A DNA stretch of 64,000 nt from Larix kaempferi. Its lineage: Eukaryota > Streptophyta > Pinopsida > Pinales > Pinaceae. Positions 11,537 to 20,110 of the stretch are shown one piece after another. Under the pieces are notes generated by a model that made no database searches, was not told the origin of the DNA, and worked only from the letters and a program-made list of their open reading frames with translations. The stretch is from positions 3,720,001-3,784,000 of the forward strand of contig BSBM01000252.1 in NCBI GenBank assembly GCA_027924585.1, given 5' to 3'. Position numbers and translations under genes: made by a program. Within the stretch, counting starts at the first letter, position 1. Every line of letters starts with the position of its first letter.

Positions 11537-12019
11537 CTATTCATCTGAGAGTATATCCAGTACTCCTTTTTCATATAGTAATTGCTTAATGGACAGACTT
11601 AGAGAATTTAGGTACTTACCGCGATAACCCTTGAAGAAGTACCGTTCTGCTGCGCTGAAACTCTTTCTCTGATCAACCGTGAACTCTGTGATGAAGCCTT
11701 CCAGCAGACTCGCAAGCCAGAAGTCTACTGCGCGTGAGATGGGGTTATCGACACCTTTCAAGGTCTGAATCAGCTCTGCTGTCCAGACAACTTCTCGATT
11801 CTTCTTGACACCGCTGTTGTCAACAAGCTTTGATAACCAACCATATAACTCAATAGCATAAGTTACGAAGAATATCTCGTGGAGATCTGTAAAAAGGTGC
11901 TTCTGTAGCCAAGCCTCAGTGCTCAGTCTAGGATTCTTGTTTTCTTTTGCAGCAAACTCTCTTTCTTTTGACTCAACCCACTGGTTAAGTTCTTGCTTGG
12001 TAGGATGCCAACAGAACAT
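11537..12019 (-). CDS. Small ORF upstream of gag in Element 1 (160 aa)
   Basis: ATG at 12017-12019, only 18 bases downstream of the primer site, and stop TAG at 11537-11539. It is followed directly by a second TAG and, four codons later, the gag ATG in the same frame. The protein is mixed alpha-helical with many aromatics (AIELYGWLSKLVDNSG, AERYFFKGYRGKYL). I see no zinc knuckle, signal peptide or membrane segment, and I do not recognise a family. Some Tat/Ogre elements carry an ORF before gag, so the position has precedent. Since it is the first ORF on the genomic RNA, gag-pol must be reached by reinitiation, leaky scanning, splicing or read-through. Confidence 0.6.
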   Translation of the reverse strand: MFCWHPTKQELNQWVESKEREFAAKENKNPRLSTEAWLQKHLFTDLHEIFFVTYAIELYGWLSKLVDNSGVKKNREVVWTAELIQTLKGVDNPISRAVDFWLASLLEGFITEFTVDQRKSFSAAERYFFKGYRGKYLNSLSLSIKQLLYEKGVLDILSDE

Positions 12020-12037
12020 CAGCTCAATGTGTTCAAA

Positions 12038-12052
12038 CCGGCAACGGAACCA
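12038..12052 (-). other. Primer binding site of Element 1, tRNA-Glu type
   Basis: On the minus strand, two bases after the 5' LTR, lies TGGTTCCGTTGCCGG. It is the complement of CCGGCAACGGAACCA, the 3' end of plant tRNA-Glu (acceptor TCCGTTG paired with CAACGGA, plus CCA). Fifteen bases match. The tRNA assignment rests on remembered plant tRNA-Glu sequence; the position and the TGG start are visible. Confidence 0.85.
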
Positions 12053-12054
12053 TT

Positions 12055-13610
12055 TGTTGATCTGTAATCCTTTCTCTCTGGATAGACCCGGGCTGGCGGT
12101 AATCTTTTAGACCAACAGAACCCTTAGCTCACTGGCCCTTTCGGCAACAGGTCGCAGAAGCAACCTGAAGTCTCACCCGAAGTGATTCTAATGGGGGGCA
12201 GAAGACTCAAGTGTCCTCAGCCAAGTTCCGAGGCATCCAGGGTGGTTAAACCCTCCTTGACTCCTTTCACAGAAGCTGTCTATCTCATTCCATTACTCCG
12301 GCTACGCCTCTGTCTTATCGTGGTATGCAGGGAATGCGATAAGTCTTTCCCTATGTGAAACCGTCTAGCGATACCCCAGATATCGTAGGTGCGATATCTT
12401 CCCCTTCTAGTTCCTGCGGCAAGCGAACTTTGACCGCTTCCTAGGTTAATAGGCGGTCTTAGCTATCCTTATCCTGGTACTGCAGTTAGCAACAACATTC
12501 AGCCTACAAGCCTAACCCTCGCTAATGAACTCGACCCTTGATATCTCGCACACGTAACTAGGTAGAACATTACTTTGCGCAATGTCTAAATAAACCATTC
12601 ATACCTCATATTCAGTTCTTACTCGCACATTAACCTCTGTTTAACAATTATTTAGTTCGCAAAGAGGTTAGCTATGATTATCGCAATTGTTATACATCAT
12701 TCAGAAGTTAACTGATGACCATGTACATTACTTATAACAAATTGAATCATTCATATATATAGCACAAACACATGAATGAGATCAATGGCTACACAATTAC
12801 AATAGTGCTACTTAGATAAGCACATTGATACTCCCAGGGCAAAGACTACGCCCAGGGGAACTGTGGTTCTTGCTTACAACTCTGGGGAATAAACACAGCT
12901 CCTTTCCACTCTTTTCAACAGGGGTCTTCTGGGAAACTCCACCTCAGTGGGAGCCCTTCTCTATAGACCTCTTTTCTCTTCTTGCCTTCACAGTGCACTC
13001 TCTTCCTCTCGCAATCCCTGCGGATTGCACTCTCTCAACAGGTCGGCCCTTGTCGTCTCAGGGATGTTCAGGCTTGCAACCACAAAAGACTTGACTAGCA
13101 TCTACCTGATGTCTCTATCGCTATGTGGCCAACCCCTTATCCTATAAAAAGACTACTATATATAGATGGCCCGAAGGTCTCATCGCAGTTACAAAACTGT
13201 GGGCCTTATCCCAACAGTGACTCAACCCTAACCACTTACAGTCAACTGGCTGTACCTCCCTGGCCGCCTTCTGTCTCGTCGCCGCTTCCTGCAGTCCTTA
13301 GTCTTTAATGCATCGGCCCGTCGCTTCTTCTTGGTTCAAGCAACGCTGACTGTGGTCCTTCTTCTTTAATGAGGGTAGCTGAACCCTCTCTTCATCTCCG
13401 GCGCCTTTATTGCGGTGGTTGAGCTCTCCCTTCGGCCTCTTCTTTGTACCACATGCTTAACTTTTCTGTACCTATCGCCGTGATTCCCGCCGGAATTTGT
13501 GCTACGACGATATCTTTGTCTTACCGCCAAAATTGGTACTTTCTCTCCAAAATTAGTTATCCTTCCCAAAATTAGCAGCTTCCTAAATGCTGCGGAAGTT
13601 CTCTCCAACA
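12055..13610 (-). repeat. 5' LTR of Element 1
   Basis: 1556 bp, equal in length to 350-1905 and almost identical. On the minus strand it starts TGTTGGAGAG and ends CAACA next to the primer site. It contains the TATA-like box at 13155-13164. The rather GC-rich U3 contains several GCGATATC-like words. Confidence 0.97.
13155..13164 (-). promoter_or_regulatory. TATA-like box in the 5' LTR of Element 1
   Basis: The minus strand reads CTATATATAG here, about 450 bases into the 5' LTR. The same sequence is in the 3' LTR at 1450-1459. Its position fits a U3 promoter, but no start site can be seen directly. Confidence 0.5.
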
Positions 13611-13615
13611 TGTTT
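13611..13615. repeat. Target-site duplication of Element 1, right copy (TGTTT)
   Basis: Identical to 345-349 and directly adjacent to the right LTR end. Confidence 0.92.
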
Positions 13616-14471
13616 CCTTTAGCGATCCCCTCAATGTCTCCAGCTGCGCTTTTGCTTCCCCAAGTTGCACATTCAACTAGTGTAATTGGTCGCCTTGTAT
13701 GAGGCTTCCCCAAAATTGTGATACTTCCTATGCGATATGTTGTGCTTCTTTTTCCATCTCTGTGATATTCGTCCTAGCCTCCTTGATATTGGTTTTTTGC
13801 GCTTATACTTTCTCTGGTGGTGTGCTCGACGCCACCCTCGTTTGCAACTCCTCATTGAATTTCCTAAGATCTGCAAGGACTGCGCCCAGCTTCAATGCCT
13901 TGGCTGCTGCGACCATCTCCTTAGATATTTATGGCACATCCATGCATGCCATAGAGATGGCATGTTCTAGTCTCTTCCTTTCATCCATTGCTTTCTCCTT
14001 TTCCTTCGTTGTTGTCTCTTTTTCCTTGCGGAGTTGTTCAACCTCTGCCTCAACACTTCTTGCCTACTTTTTGTAATTTACCATTTGTTCATGTGTAGAT
14101 GCTTCTCGCACGCGTATTTGTTCACTAGTCCCAATTTGGGTGCGATGAAGCATGAACATAGGTACCATGTTGAGGTCTATACTTACAGTATCGAGCCCAC
14201 GTAGGGAGAGGTCTAAATCTTCGTTACCTGTTGTGATCGCACCAGGAAACACCTGCACAATTCACTGCTGAGTACTGATATAAACCTATTTCTTTTGTAC
14301 CTTTGACTCACTTTCCTCTTCAAGCCCTGGCTTCACCCTGGTCTCCATAACAACATTACTCAATGTTTGTAACAACTGCAACACTTGGTGGAAACAATCT
14401 GTCGAGTGTTGTGTCAATTTTGCTCGGTTTTCTTCTACCACATTTGTCATCTTGTCGAGCAATATATTCAT
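13616..14471 (-). pseudogene. Right half of the older coiled-coil ORF region interrupted by Element 1
   Basis: Minus-strand reading gives broken helix-prone segments. Examples are the stretch at 14286-14471, with MNILLDKMTNVVEENRAKL, and a Lys/Arg/Gln-rich one near 13950-14050. With 1-344 it forms the target into which Element 1 inserted, in the same orientation as Element 1. Frames are interrupted by several stops and shifts. The likely source is an old copy of the Element 1 family or a sister family. Confidence 0.4.
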
Positions 14472-14479
14472 CTACTCGT

Positions 14480-15849
14480 TAGGGAGACCATATTTTGAAC
14501 AGATCTATCGATAGGGGTTCACTTCGCTCAGTGTCAGCAAAGCTCAACCCAAACACATAGATACCATCCAAGAAAGGGTTTATCCTTTCCAGTAACACTC
14601 ATAAAGTGAGTGAGGTCTCACCCGAGGCACCTAAGGGAGCTACAAGAACCAAGCTTCCATAGGTATAAGAGGACATGCATTATTAACATTTAAATCCAGC
14701 ATAGCTCAGAAATTAGTAATTGCATCATAACACCATCATCACATACAGATACATACTAATCATATCTACGCAGTAATATATTATAGAAGCATATTTAACA
14801 GATCTGCGATACATATCATAACTACAATATAACAGATCTAAGCATACCGCAACATAACGGATCTAATCATACTGCGACAAAACTGATCTAATCATACTAC
14901 AACAAAACGGATCTAATCATACTGTGACATAACAAATCTAATCACACTACAATAAAACACATGAGAGATAAATTCATGGACGAAACATTCCTTCTCATTA
15001 AAAGCAGACTTCATACACCAAATCTATCTTACAAATCACAGAAACTGACAAAGATACATATACAAGAATAGATCCTCAAATACTAAGATCAAATTCGATA
15101 CAAAATAATGATACCATCACATAAGATAAGATGTCTAAAGGCTTACAATATGACTTACATTTATAGGCTTAATGGTCGTTACAAAACTTAACCACTAAGT
15201 CTAAATAACTCCTAACTCTGGTTTAACCGCTTTGCTCTGCTCCATGATCACTCTTTACCCTTGTCATTGTCAACTTATCTTCCTTGCGATTGTTTGTACC
15301 AAAAATTCTATGAACTAATCCCGTTCCAACATGCCTTTTACAATAGACACTCACTGGAACTATAGCCAAGTGGTATATTGACCAACCACATGGGACACAC
15401 CCCACATTTCCTTCCCTTGCTTCGAATTTCCTGCAGTTCTTCCAACTCCCTATTTGTTATGACATTGGTGTTGATATACACCTATCTTGTAGACAAAAGA
15501 CAACAAACCAAATCACTGACCATCTCCATGCTGGGAACAGTCCAAGTTAAGTCATTTTTGTGAAAGACAATTTTGGAGTTGCGAAGTTACAATGCAGCGC
15601 AGCATCGGCAAGGTAAGAGTAACTGCGCGGTGAAGTGCCCACGCCGCGAAGTGCCAGCAACACGAAGATCGAGCATGACACCATTTTCGAAGGAAACCGG
15701 TATGGGTTCTGGTAGGATCGATCAACGATGTATTTTGGGGAGAATACTTTGAGATTCCCAGCAGGTGGGTAAGGAGTGGCGAAGAAGGAAAATGACCGGT
15801 CGCACAAGCAGAGGAAGCACTAAGCGGACCAGATACAAGAAATCGTTAG
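14480..15849. other. Old LTR-like and AT-rich remnant, no gene
   Basis: About 14520-14670 resembles the start of the Element 1 LTR: a TCTCACCCGA-type core after TTCACTTCGC and GGTTTATCC words. This suggests a decayed LTR of the older element. From 14680 the sequence is AT-rich with a 25-bp tandem repeat. The part near 15600-15840 is richer in GC and encodes nothing I recognise. Confidence 0.3.
14831..14955. repeat. Tandem 25-bp minisatellite, five copies
   Basis: Five units of about AACGGATCTAATCATACTGC plus five bases, starting at 14831, 14856, 14881, 14906 and 14931. They differ at a few positions. A diverged sixth-like unit lies just upstream (about 14797-14830). Confidence 0.85.
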
Positions 15850-16092
15850 AGAAGAAACAACGGGATGAAAGCGAACCGTCGGCATGTGCTCAATAGAATG
15901 TCTGAAAGCAACGTGGCCACGCACAGTCAGAAGATGCCAAAATCCATAGACGGCACGGAAGGGCGGACACGATGATGAGTCGTTATCATAGCCTGACCGA
16001 ATTGGTTAGTGGGGTAACCACACCATTTTGGGTACCTTAGGGTTTTGATTCATCCCATCATGATTGTAAAGACATGACCTAAGGGTACAATC

Positions 16093-16100
16093 TATATAAA
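16093..16100 (+). promoter_or_regulatory. TATA-like box of the copia-like LTR
   Basis: TATATAAA followed by a G-rich start, consistent with an LTR core promoter on the plus strand. Confidence 0.4.
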
Positions 16101-16281
16101 GGGGCACTTTTGTAAGGGAAAGGGTTAGATGTTGATTGATATTATTATTGAATATTGATCTCTATTGAGAGACTAAACATTGTAAAAAGGCTCTGCAGCT
16201 GTGTGCGTAGAGACCTACTGAAAAGAGAAGAGAGTTTGCAGCTGAGTGCGCAGATTGGAACTGTTGAACCCTTCCCATTTT

Positions 16282-16286
16282 ACAAT
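16282..16286. repeat. Target-site duplication of Element 2, left copy (ACAAT)
   Basis: ACAAT precedes the left LTR and recurs at 19332-19336 after the right LTR. The match is perfect and confirms that both outer ends of the deleted element are original. Confidence 0.85.
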
Positions 16287-16511
16287 TGTGAAGGACCTGC
16301 AATAATCAATTAATGCAAATACACGAGATATCAGAAATAACAGAACTCATAATCACTTTTATATTGATCATGGGCCACTTCGAGGGGGTAACCTCCTTTG
16401 AGCAAGCTCAATACAATTAACTTCATGGTGCCTTCAATGACCTCAACACACACTTATATACTAAGTATATGCCCAATACTATGAGTCAAAACCATGGGAC
16501 ATATAATACTA
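16287..16511 (-). repeat. 3' LTR of Element 2, truncated
   Basis: It matches the first 225 bases of the right LTR (18945 onward). It then breaks after ATACTACG and runs straight into RNase H sequence, so the inner end of the LTR, the polypurine tract and the integrase were lost in one deletion. Confidence 0.85.
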
Positions 16512-16794
16512 CGAGAGAGATCAATTGTGCGAGAAGGAGCATCTTCCACCATATTTTCCTTACCCTTCTTGTAAGTGATCACATAGGGATAACCCATGAG
16601 TTGGATAACCCATTTCAGGTGTGTTGGGGAGGAGACCCATTGTTCCAAAAAAATTTCCAGACCCTGGAGATCAGTCTTGATGCAGAAATAATTCCCTAAT
16701 AGGTATGGCTGCCACTTCTGTACTGCATGCAAAATAGCCATCATTTCCTACTAAGAGGTAGATGTGGCTAAATTCTTACCAGAAAGGTCTCTTG
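16512..16794 (-). pseudogene. RNase H fragment of Element 2
   Basis: Minus-strand reading includes MMAILHAVQKWQPYLLGNYF and a KTDLQGLEIFL segment, the central part of a Ty3/gypsy RNase H, with close counterparts in Element 5 near 44050-44190. The N-terminal RNase H and all of RT are missing. Two adjacent stops interrupt the frame. Not functional. Confidence 0.75.
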
Positions 16795-17428
16795 AAGGCA
16801 GTAAGCGCATTGGTTCAGCAAGGATACCTGCATATCTAACCAAGAAAGTAGTGGAGATTGTTGATGGGTGCATCTGAATGGAATTGAGCTGAGCGATGAC
16901 ACCATGTGAATTCTTCTTAAGGATTTTTTGCAGGCGATGTGAACTGATGATGCAGAGAGACCCCGGTTGTAAGCCCATAAATTTGTGTTGTGCCCCATTG
17001 ACTTTAAACGGCATCCAAAGTTTAGCAAAATCCCATAAGATGGGGCCAAGTGTACATAACCATTGAACGCCCAAAACCACATCACATCCGCCTAAGGACA
17101 AGGAAAACATGTCAGAGTGTAGGTTATAATATTCCATAGAGATACGCACATTGTGACACTTCCCCTTGCAAGGTAAGGTGCCCCCATTGGCAACCATGAC
17201 TTCAAAGTTGGAGCAAGGATGGACAAAACAATCAACCTGTTTGGCAATCCGAGGGTCAATGAAGTTATGAGTGCTACCAGAATCAATGAGTATGGTAAGA
17301 GGGAGCTTCTTGAAGTATCCCCTAACCCGCATTGTTTGTGGGGTGGTGACACCGGTTACAACATGGAGAGAGATCTCGGATGCGTCGTCCTGAGATGGGG
17401 TGTCAACAGGCGGGTGTTGAATGTTGAC
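16795..17428 (-). pseudogene. Protease region of Element 2
   Basis: It contains [16 protein letters not shown], the aspartic protease active site DSG, followed by [12 protein letters not shown]. It is in the same frame as gag, separated by one TAG (17429-17431). The C-terminal end is fused to RNase H sequence because RT was deleted. The protease core itself looks complete, and a single nonsense codon separates it from gag. Confidence 0.75.
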
Positions 17429-18316
17429 CTAATCATCTATTGTATCTGTAGCTTCTTCACCAAGTTCTAAGGCAGGCGGAGAATCCACATCCAAGAGATA
17501 GAGCTTTTGTTGAACACATCTATGTCCCCAAATGAATTTCTCATCACAATTATAGCAAAGCTCTTTTTCTTGGCGTGCCTGCATTTCTATTTCAGACAAA
17601 TGTTTGCTAGGAGTTGGTTGAGGAGAAGGCGTGATGGGAGTTCGTTGGGAACCCATATTTCTGAAGGGAACAAAGGTGGGTTTGGAGCGTTGTTGAGCTG
17701 TGATCTTGTCCTCATCCAGCTTAGCCAACCCTAGGACTTCCATCATTGTGTTGGGACAAAACATTTTGACCTCTGAGCGGATTTCATCCTTGAGACCACT
17801 GATAAAACAACTCCTGTAGAATTCATCAGATAATTCTTCTGTGTGATTGGCCAATTTCTCAAATTCTGTCTGATACTCTCTCACTATGCCAATTTGGTGA
17901 ATTTTAGTGAGTGCTCCTGTGAAATCATCAAAAGCACGAGGAACAAATCGTGGCAAAATGAGTTGGAAAAAATCTGCCCATTTTGGCTCAGGATGAGCTT
18001 TGATGTACCAATGGTACCATTGAAGGGCTTCCTGTTCCAAATGAAAGGATGCAAGTGGAACTTTCTGGGCATCATAAGTATTATGTAGACTGAAATATTG
18101 TTCTGCTCGATATATCCATCCAGTCGAATCAGTACCATTGAAGCGAGGAAAATCAAGCTTCGGCCCACGAAAATTGCTGGAAGAAGAGAACACGGTGGCT
18201 GCAAAAGATTCTGGTTGTTTGGTATTGTTCATGGTTGAATGCTGAAGATGGAGACTAAGAAATTTTTCATCCAGATCTTGGAGTTTGGTTTGGATGACTG
18301 CAAGTGCTTCCTCCAT
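17429..18316 (-). CDS. Gag of Element 2 (295 aa, open)
   Basis: ATG at 18314-18316, stop TAG at 17429-17431. The retrotransposon gag domain is clear (GTDSTGWIYRAEQYFSLH, then LEQEALQWYHWYIKAHP, then [20 protein letters not shown]). A chromovirus-style zinc knuckle follows: [14 protein letters not shown]. In an intact member this frame continues into protease. Element 5 encodes the same protein with stops, so this is the better preserved copy. It could supply Gag but nothing else. Confidence 0.8.
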   Translation of the reverse strand: MEEALAVIQTKLQDLDEKFLSLHLQHSTMNNTKQPESFAATVFSSSSNFRGPKLDFPRFNGTDSTGWIYRAEQYFSLHNTYDAQKVPLASFHLEQEALQWYHWYIKAHPEPKWADFFQLILPRFVPRAFDDFTGALTKIHQIGIVREYQTEFEKLANHTEELSDEFYRSCFISGLKDEIRSEVKMFCPNTMMEVLGLAKLDEDKITAQQRSKPTFVPFRNMGSQRTPITPSPQPTPSKHLSEIEMQARQEKELCYNCDEKFIWGHRCVQQKLYLLDVDSPPALELGEEATDTIDD

Positions 18317-18340
18317 GGTGTGTGCTCTTGTACGGGTAAA

Positions 18341-18357
18341 TTTTTTTTTTTTTTTTT
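18341..18357. repeat. Homopolymer T17 (A17 in sense) in the leader of Element 2
   Basis: Seventeen T just upstream of the gag ATG in the minus-strand sense. Element 5 has T15 at the comparable place (46795-46809), so the tract is a family feature of the 5' leader. Confidence 0.8.
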
Positions 18358-18930
18358 CCAGAAATGGATCGGCAACAACGGTGCGGAAGGGATCCGCAAC
18401 AGATGGATCTGCAATGGCGCGGAAGGGATTGAAAATGGCTAGATCTAAAATGGTGACTGGATCTAGAACGACTTTCAGAATAGATCTGAGATGGCTGGAT
18501 CTGGAGCGGAAGTGATCGGCAACAGTTCAACTGAAAATAGATATGGACCCCAGGTATGTGCGGCTTCCTAACAGTTCAGGGGTTTCACTTGGCCACCAAT
18601 GTTGTCTGACGGCTTGCAAATTGGGGTAGTACCCCTCACTCTATGGCTCAGGTAAAACTAATAACCGCTTTGCCACAAACGACAGCTCTTGGTTTACCTC
18701 ACGGGTGGGAACTAGTCAATCAGGTAGGGGTCATTGCCCTTTTCGCTGGCAAGTCCTCTCAATGGGCCAGCTACTTCGGGGTTCCTGTGGTACTCCTCAC
18801 AATGAGTTTTAGGGATTATGCCCAAGTACTTCCCACAGTTAATCGGATAGGGATTATTCCCAAATCCGAAGCTGCAACAGATGTGAAAAAAAAATTTGGC
18901 ATAAATTCCACCCAACGAGCCCAAGAATGT

Positions 18931-18942
18931 GCTCTGATACCA
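18931..18942 (-). other. Primer binding site of Element 2, initiator-Met tRNA type
   Basis: The minus strand reads TGGTATCAGAGC two bases after the 5' LTR, the usual plant initiator-methionine tRNA complement. Confidence 0.9.
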
Positions 18943-18944
18943 GA

Positions 18945-19331
18945 TATGAAGGACCTGCAATAATTAATTAATGCAAATACATGAGATATCAGAAATAACA
19001 GAACTCATAATCACTTTTATATTGATCACAGGCCACTTCGAGGGGGTAACCTCCTTTGAGCAAGCTCAATACAATTAACTTCACGGTGCCTTCAATGACC
19101 TCAACACACACTTATATACTAAGTCTATGCCCAATACTATGAGTCAAAACCATGGGACATATAATACTACGGGATGACTTACAAAGCATATGCGTCCAAT
19201 ACTATGGGTCAATACTATGGGCTAATATAAACTACGGATCAACAAATACTACGGGATGACTTACAAAGCATATGCGTCCAACAACAATATACTAACATAG
19301 TAAAGAGAAGGGTTGACATAGGTTCCTAACA
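18945..19331 (-). repeat. 5' LTR of Element 2
   Basis: 387 bp, ending in CTAACA on the plus strand, and homologous to the Element 5 LTRs. The first bases read TATG instead of the expected TGTG, a likely point mutation. It carries internal near-duplications of ACTACGGGATGACTTACAAA at about 19168 and 19247. Confidence 0.85.
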
Positions 19332-19336
19332 ACAAT
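19332..19336. repeat. Target-site duplication of Element 2, right copy (ACAAT)
   Basis: Identical to 16282-16286. Confidence 0.85.
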
Positions 19337-19460
19337 AAACAACAGTTTATGTGGACATAGCTCCCATCCTAGGGGTGAACAACATTAAATCCGTTTGTTG
19401 TGTGATTGATTATGTATGTTTGGATTTGACTAACTGGTTAACTTCCTATTTATAAGTAAA
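19337..19460 (+). repeat. Copia-like LTR fragment, right part
   Basis: It continues the LTR split by Element 2: GTGGACATAGCTCCCATCCT, then a GTTTGTTGTGTGATTG word. Plant copia LTRs often end in such sequence. The exact end is not determined. Confidence 0.35.
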
Positions 19461-19559
19461 TGTATCTTTGCTTTCATATGTATTCTTCATAAGGATGAAT
19501 GATGAGAGCAACACGTTAAGTCTCAAGCATATATGTTGAATGTTAAAGATGCAAGTAAT

Positions 19560-20110
19560 GTGGAAATGATGAATGCATGAGTTAACTGGGTAACACTTCA
19601 TTCAGCGAAGTCTGTGTAGTGTGATTACTTGAAGCACAGCACTGGAAGTGCGCAGTTGCATTATTTTTCATCATAGTGTATAAGTTTGCAAAGTATACAG
19701 TCTACATGCTTGTTGAATACATAACTTGCACTAAGTAAAAGTATGTCGAGGTTAGTTAATTTCTGAAGTGGAGGCGCAGTCTTCAGTTGTGTTGTCCTAT
19801 TATCAAGTCACCATTCTAAGCCACGGAGTCCTTGGATGCACTATTACATAAGTGTTGACCGTGAAGTAGGTGAACTTCGCACAGTTCCCCAATCTGCAGC
19901 GCAAGTCTTGTAGTGCGCTGCTCACCAGTCTATTGAAGCATGCATCACCTGGTTGTGGAAGCCTAATTCCACAACCTACCCATAACTTCACCTTGGGTGA
20001 GACCTCAGTCTGCACGTAGACTGTTGCCAAAAGGGCCGGTGAAAAGGGGTTTTGTTGGTTCCCAGAACCACGCAGAACCTAGGTCTATCTTGGAAACTTA
20101 AAGAACAATA
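19560..20110 (+). repeat. LTR remnant related to Element 1, opposite orientation
   Basis: The reverse complement of about 19930-20090 follows the first 150 bases of the Element 1 LTR with many mismatches. Shared words include ACCAACA, GGCCCTTTYGGCAACAG and GGTCTCACCCAAGGTGA. The sense is therefore plus here. No coding region of that family follows. It joins directly to an unrelated gag fragment. Confidence 0.4.

Larger units (their letters stand above)
350..13610 (-). mobile_element. Element 1: near-intact Ty3/gypsy LTR retrotransposon with three accessory ORFs
   Basis: A complete 13.26-kb element read on the minus strand. In sense order it has the 5' LTR (12055-13610), a tRNA-Glu primer site (12038-12052), a 160-aa ORF, gag-pol (2018 codons), a 571-aa ORF, a 328-aa coiled-coil ORF, a short polypurine tract and the 3' LTR (350-1905). 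The LTRs start TGTTG and end CAACA, have equal length and differ at about two positions, so insertion was recent. All four ORFs are open and lie in one reading frame. Pol order is PR-RT-RH-INT, which defines Ty3/gypsy, and there is no chromodomain. The ORFs downstream of pol recall Athila-type elements, but I cannot place the lineage firmly. Confidence 0.95.
15850..16286 (+). repeat. Copia-like LTR fragment, left part, interrupted by Element 2
   Basis: The stretch contains TATATAAA at 16093-16100 and a transcript-leader-like region downstream. It continues after Element 2 at 19337 with GTGGACATAGCTCCCATCCT, a word typical of the 3' part of plant Ty1/copia LTRs. I could not fix the outer LTR ends or a TSD, and no copia coding sequence is present. 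The copia label is by resemblance only. Confidence 0.4.
16287..19331 (-). mobile_element. Element 2: internally deleted chromovirus-type Ty3/gypsy element
   Basis: Minus-strand element of 3045 bp, same family as Element 5. It keeps a full 5' LTR (18945-19331), an initiator-Met primer site, gag and protease. The inner half of the 3' LTR and the integrase are missing (junction near 16511), and RT is missing (junction near 16795). Comparison with Element 5 shows at least two separate deletions. Where the LTRs overlap they differ at about 7 of 225 positions. It cannot encode its own RT or integrase. Confidence 0.88.
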
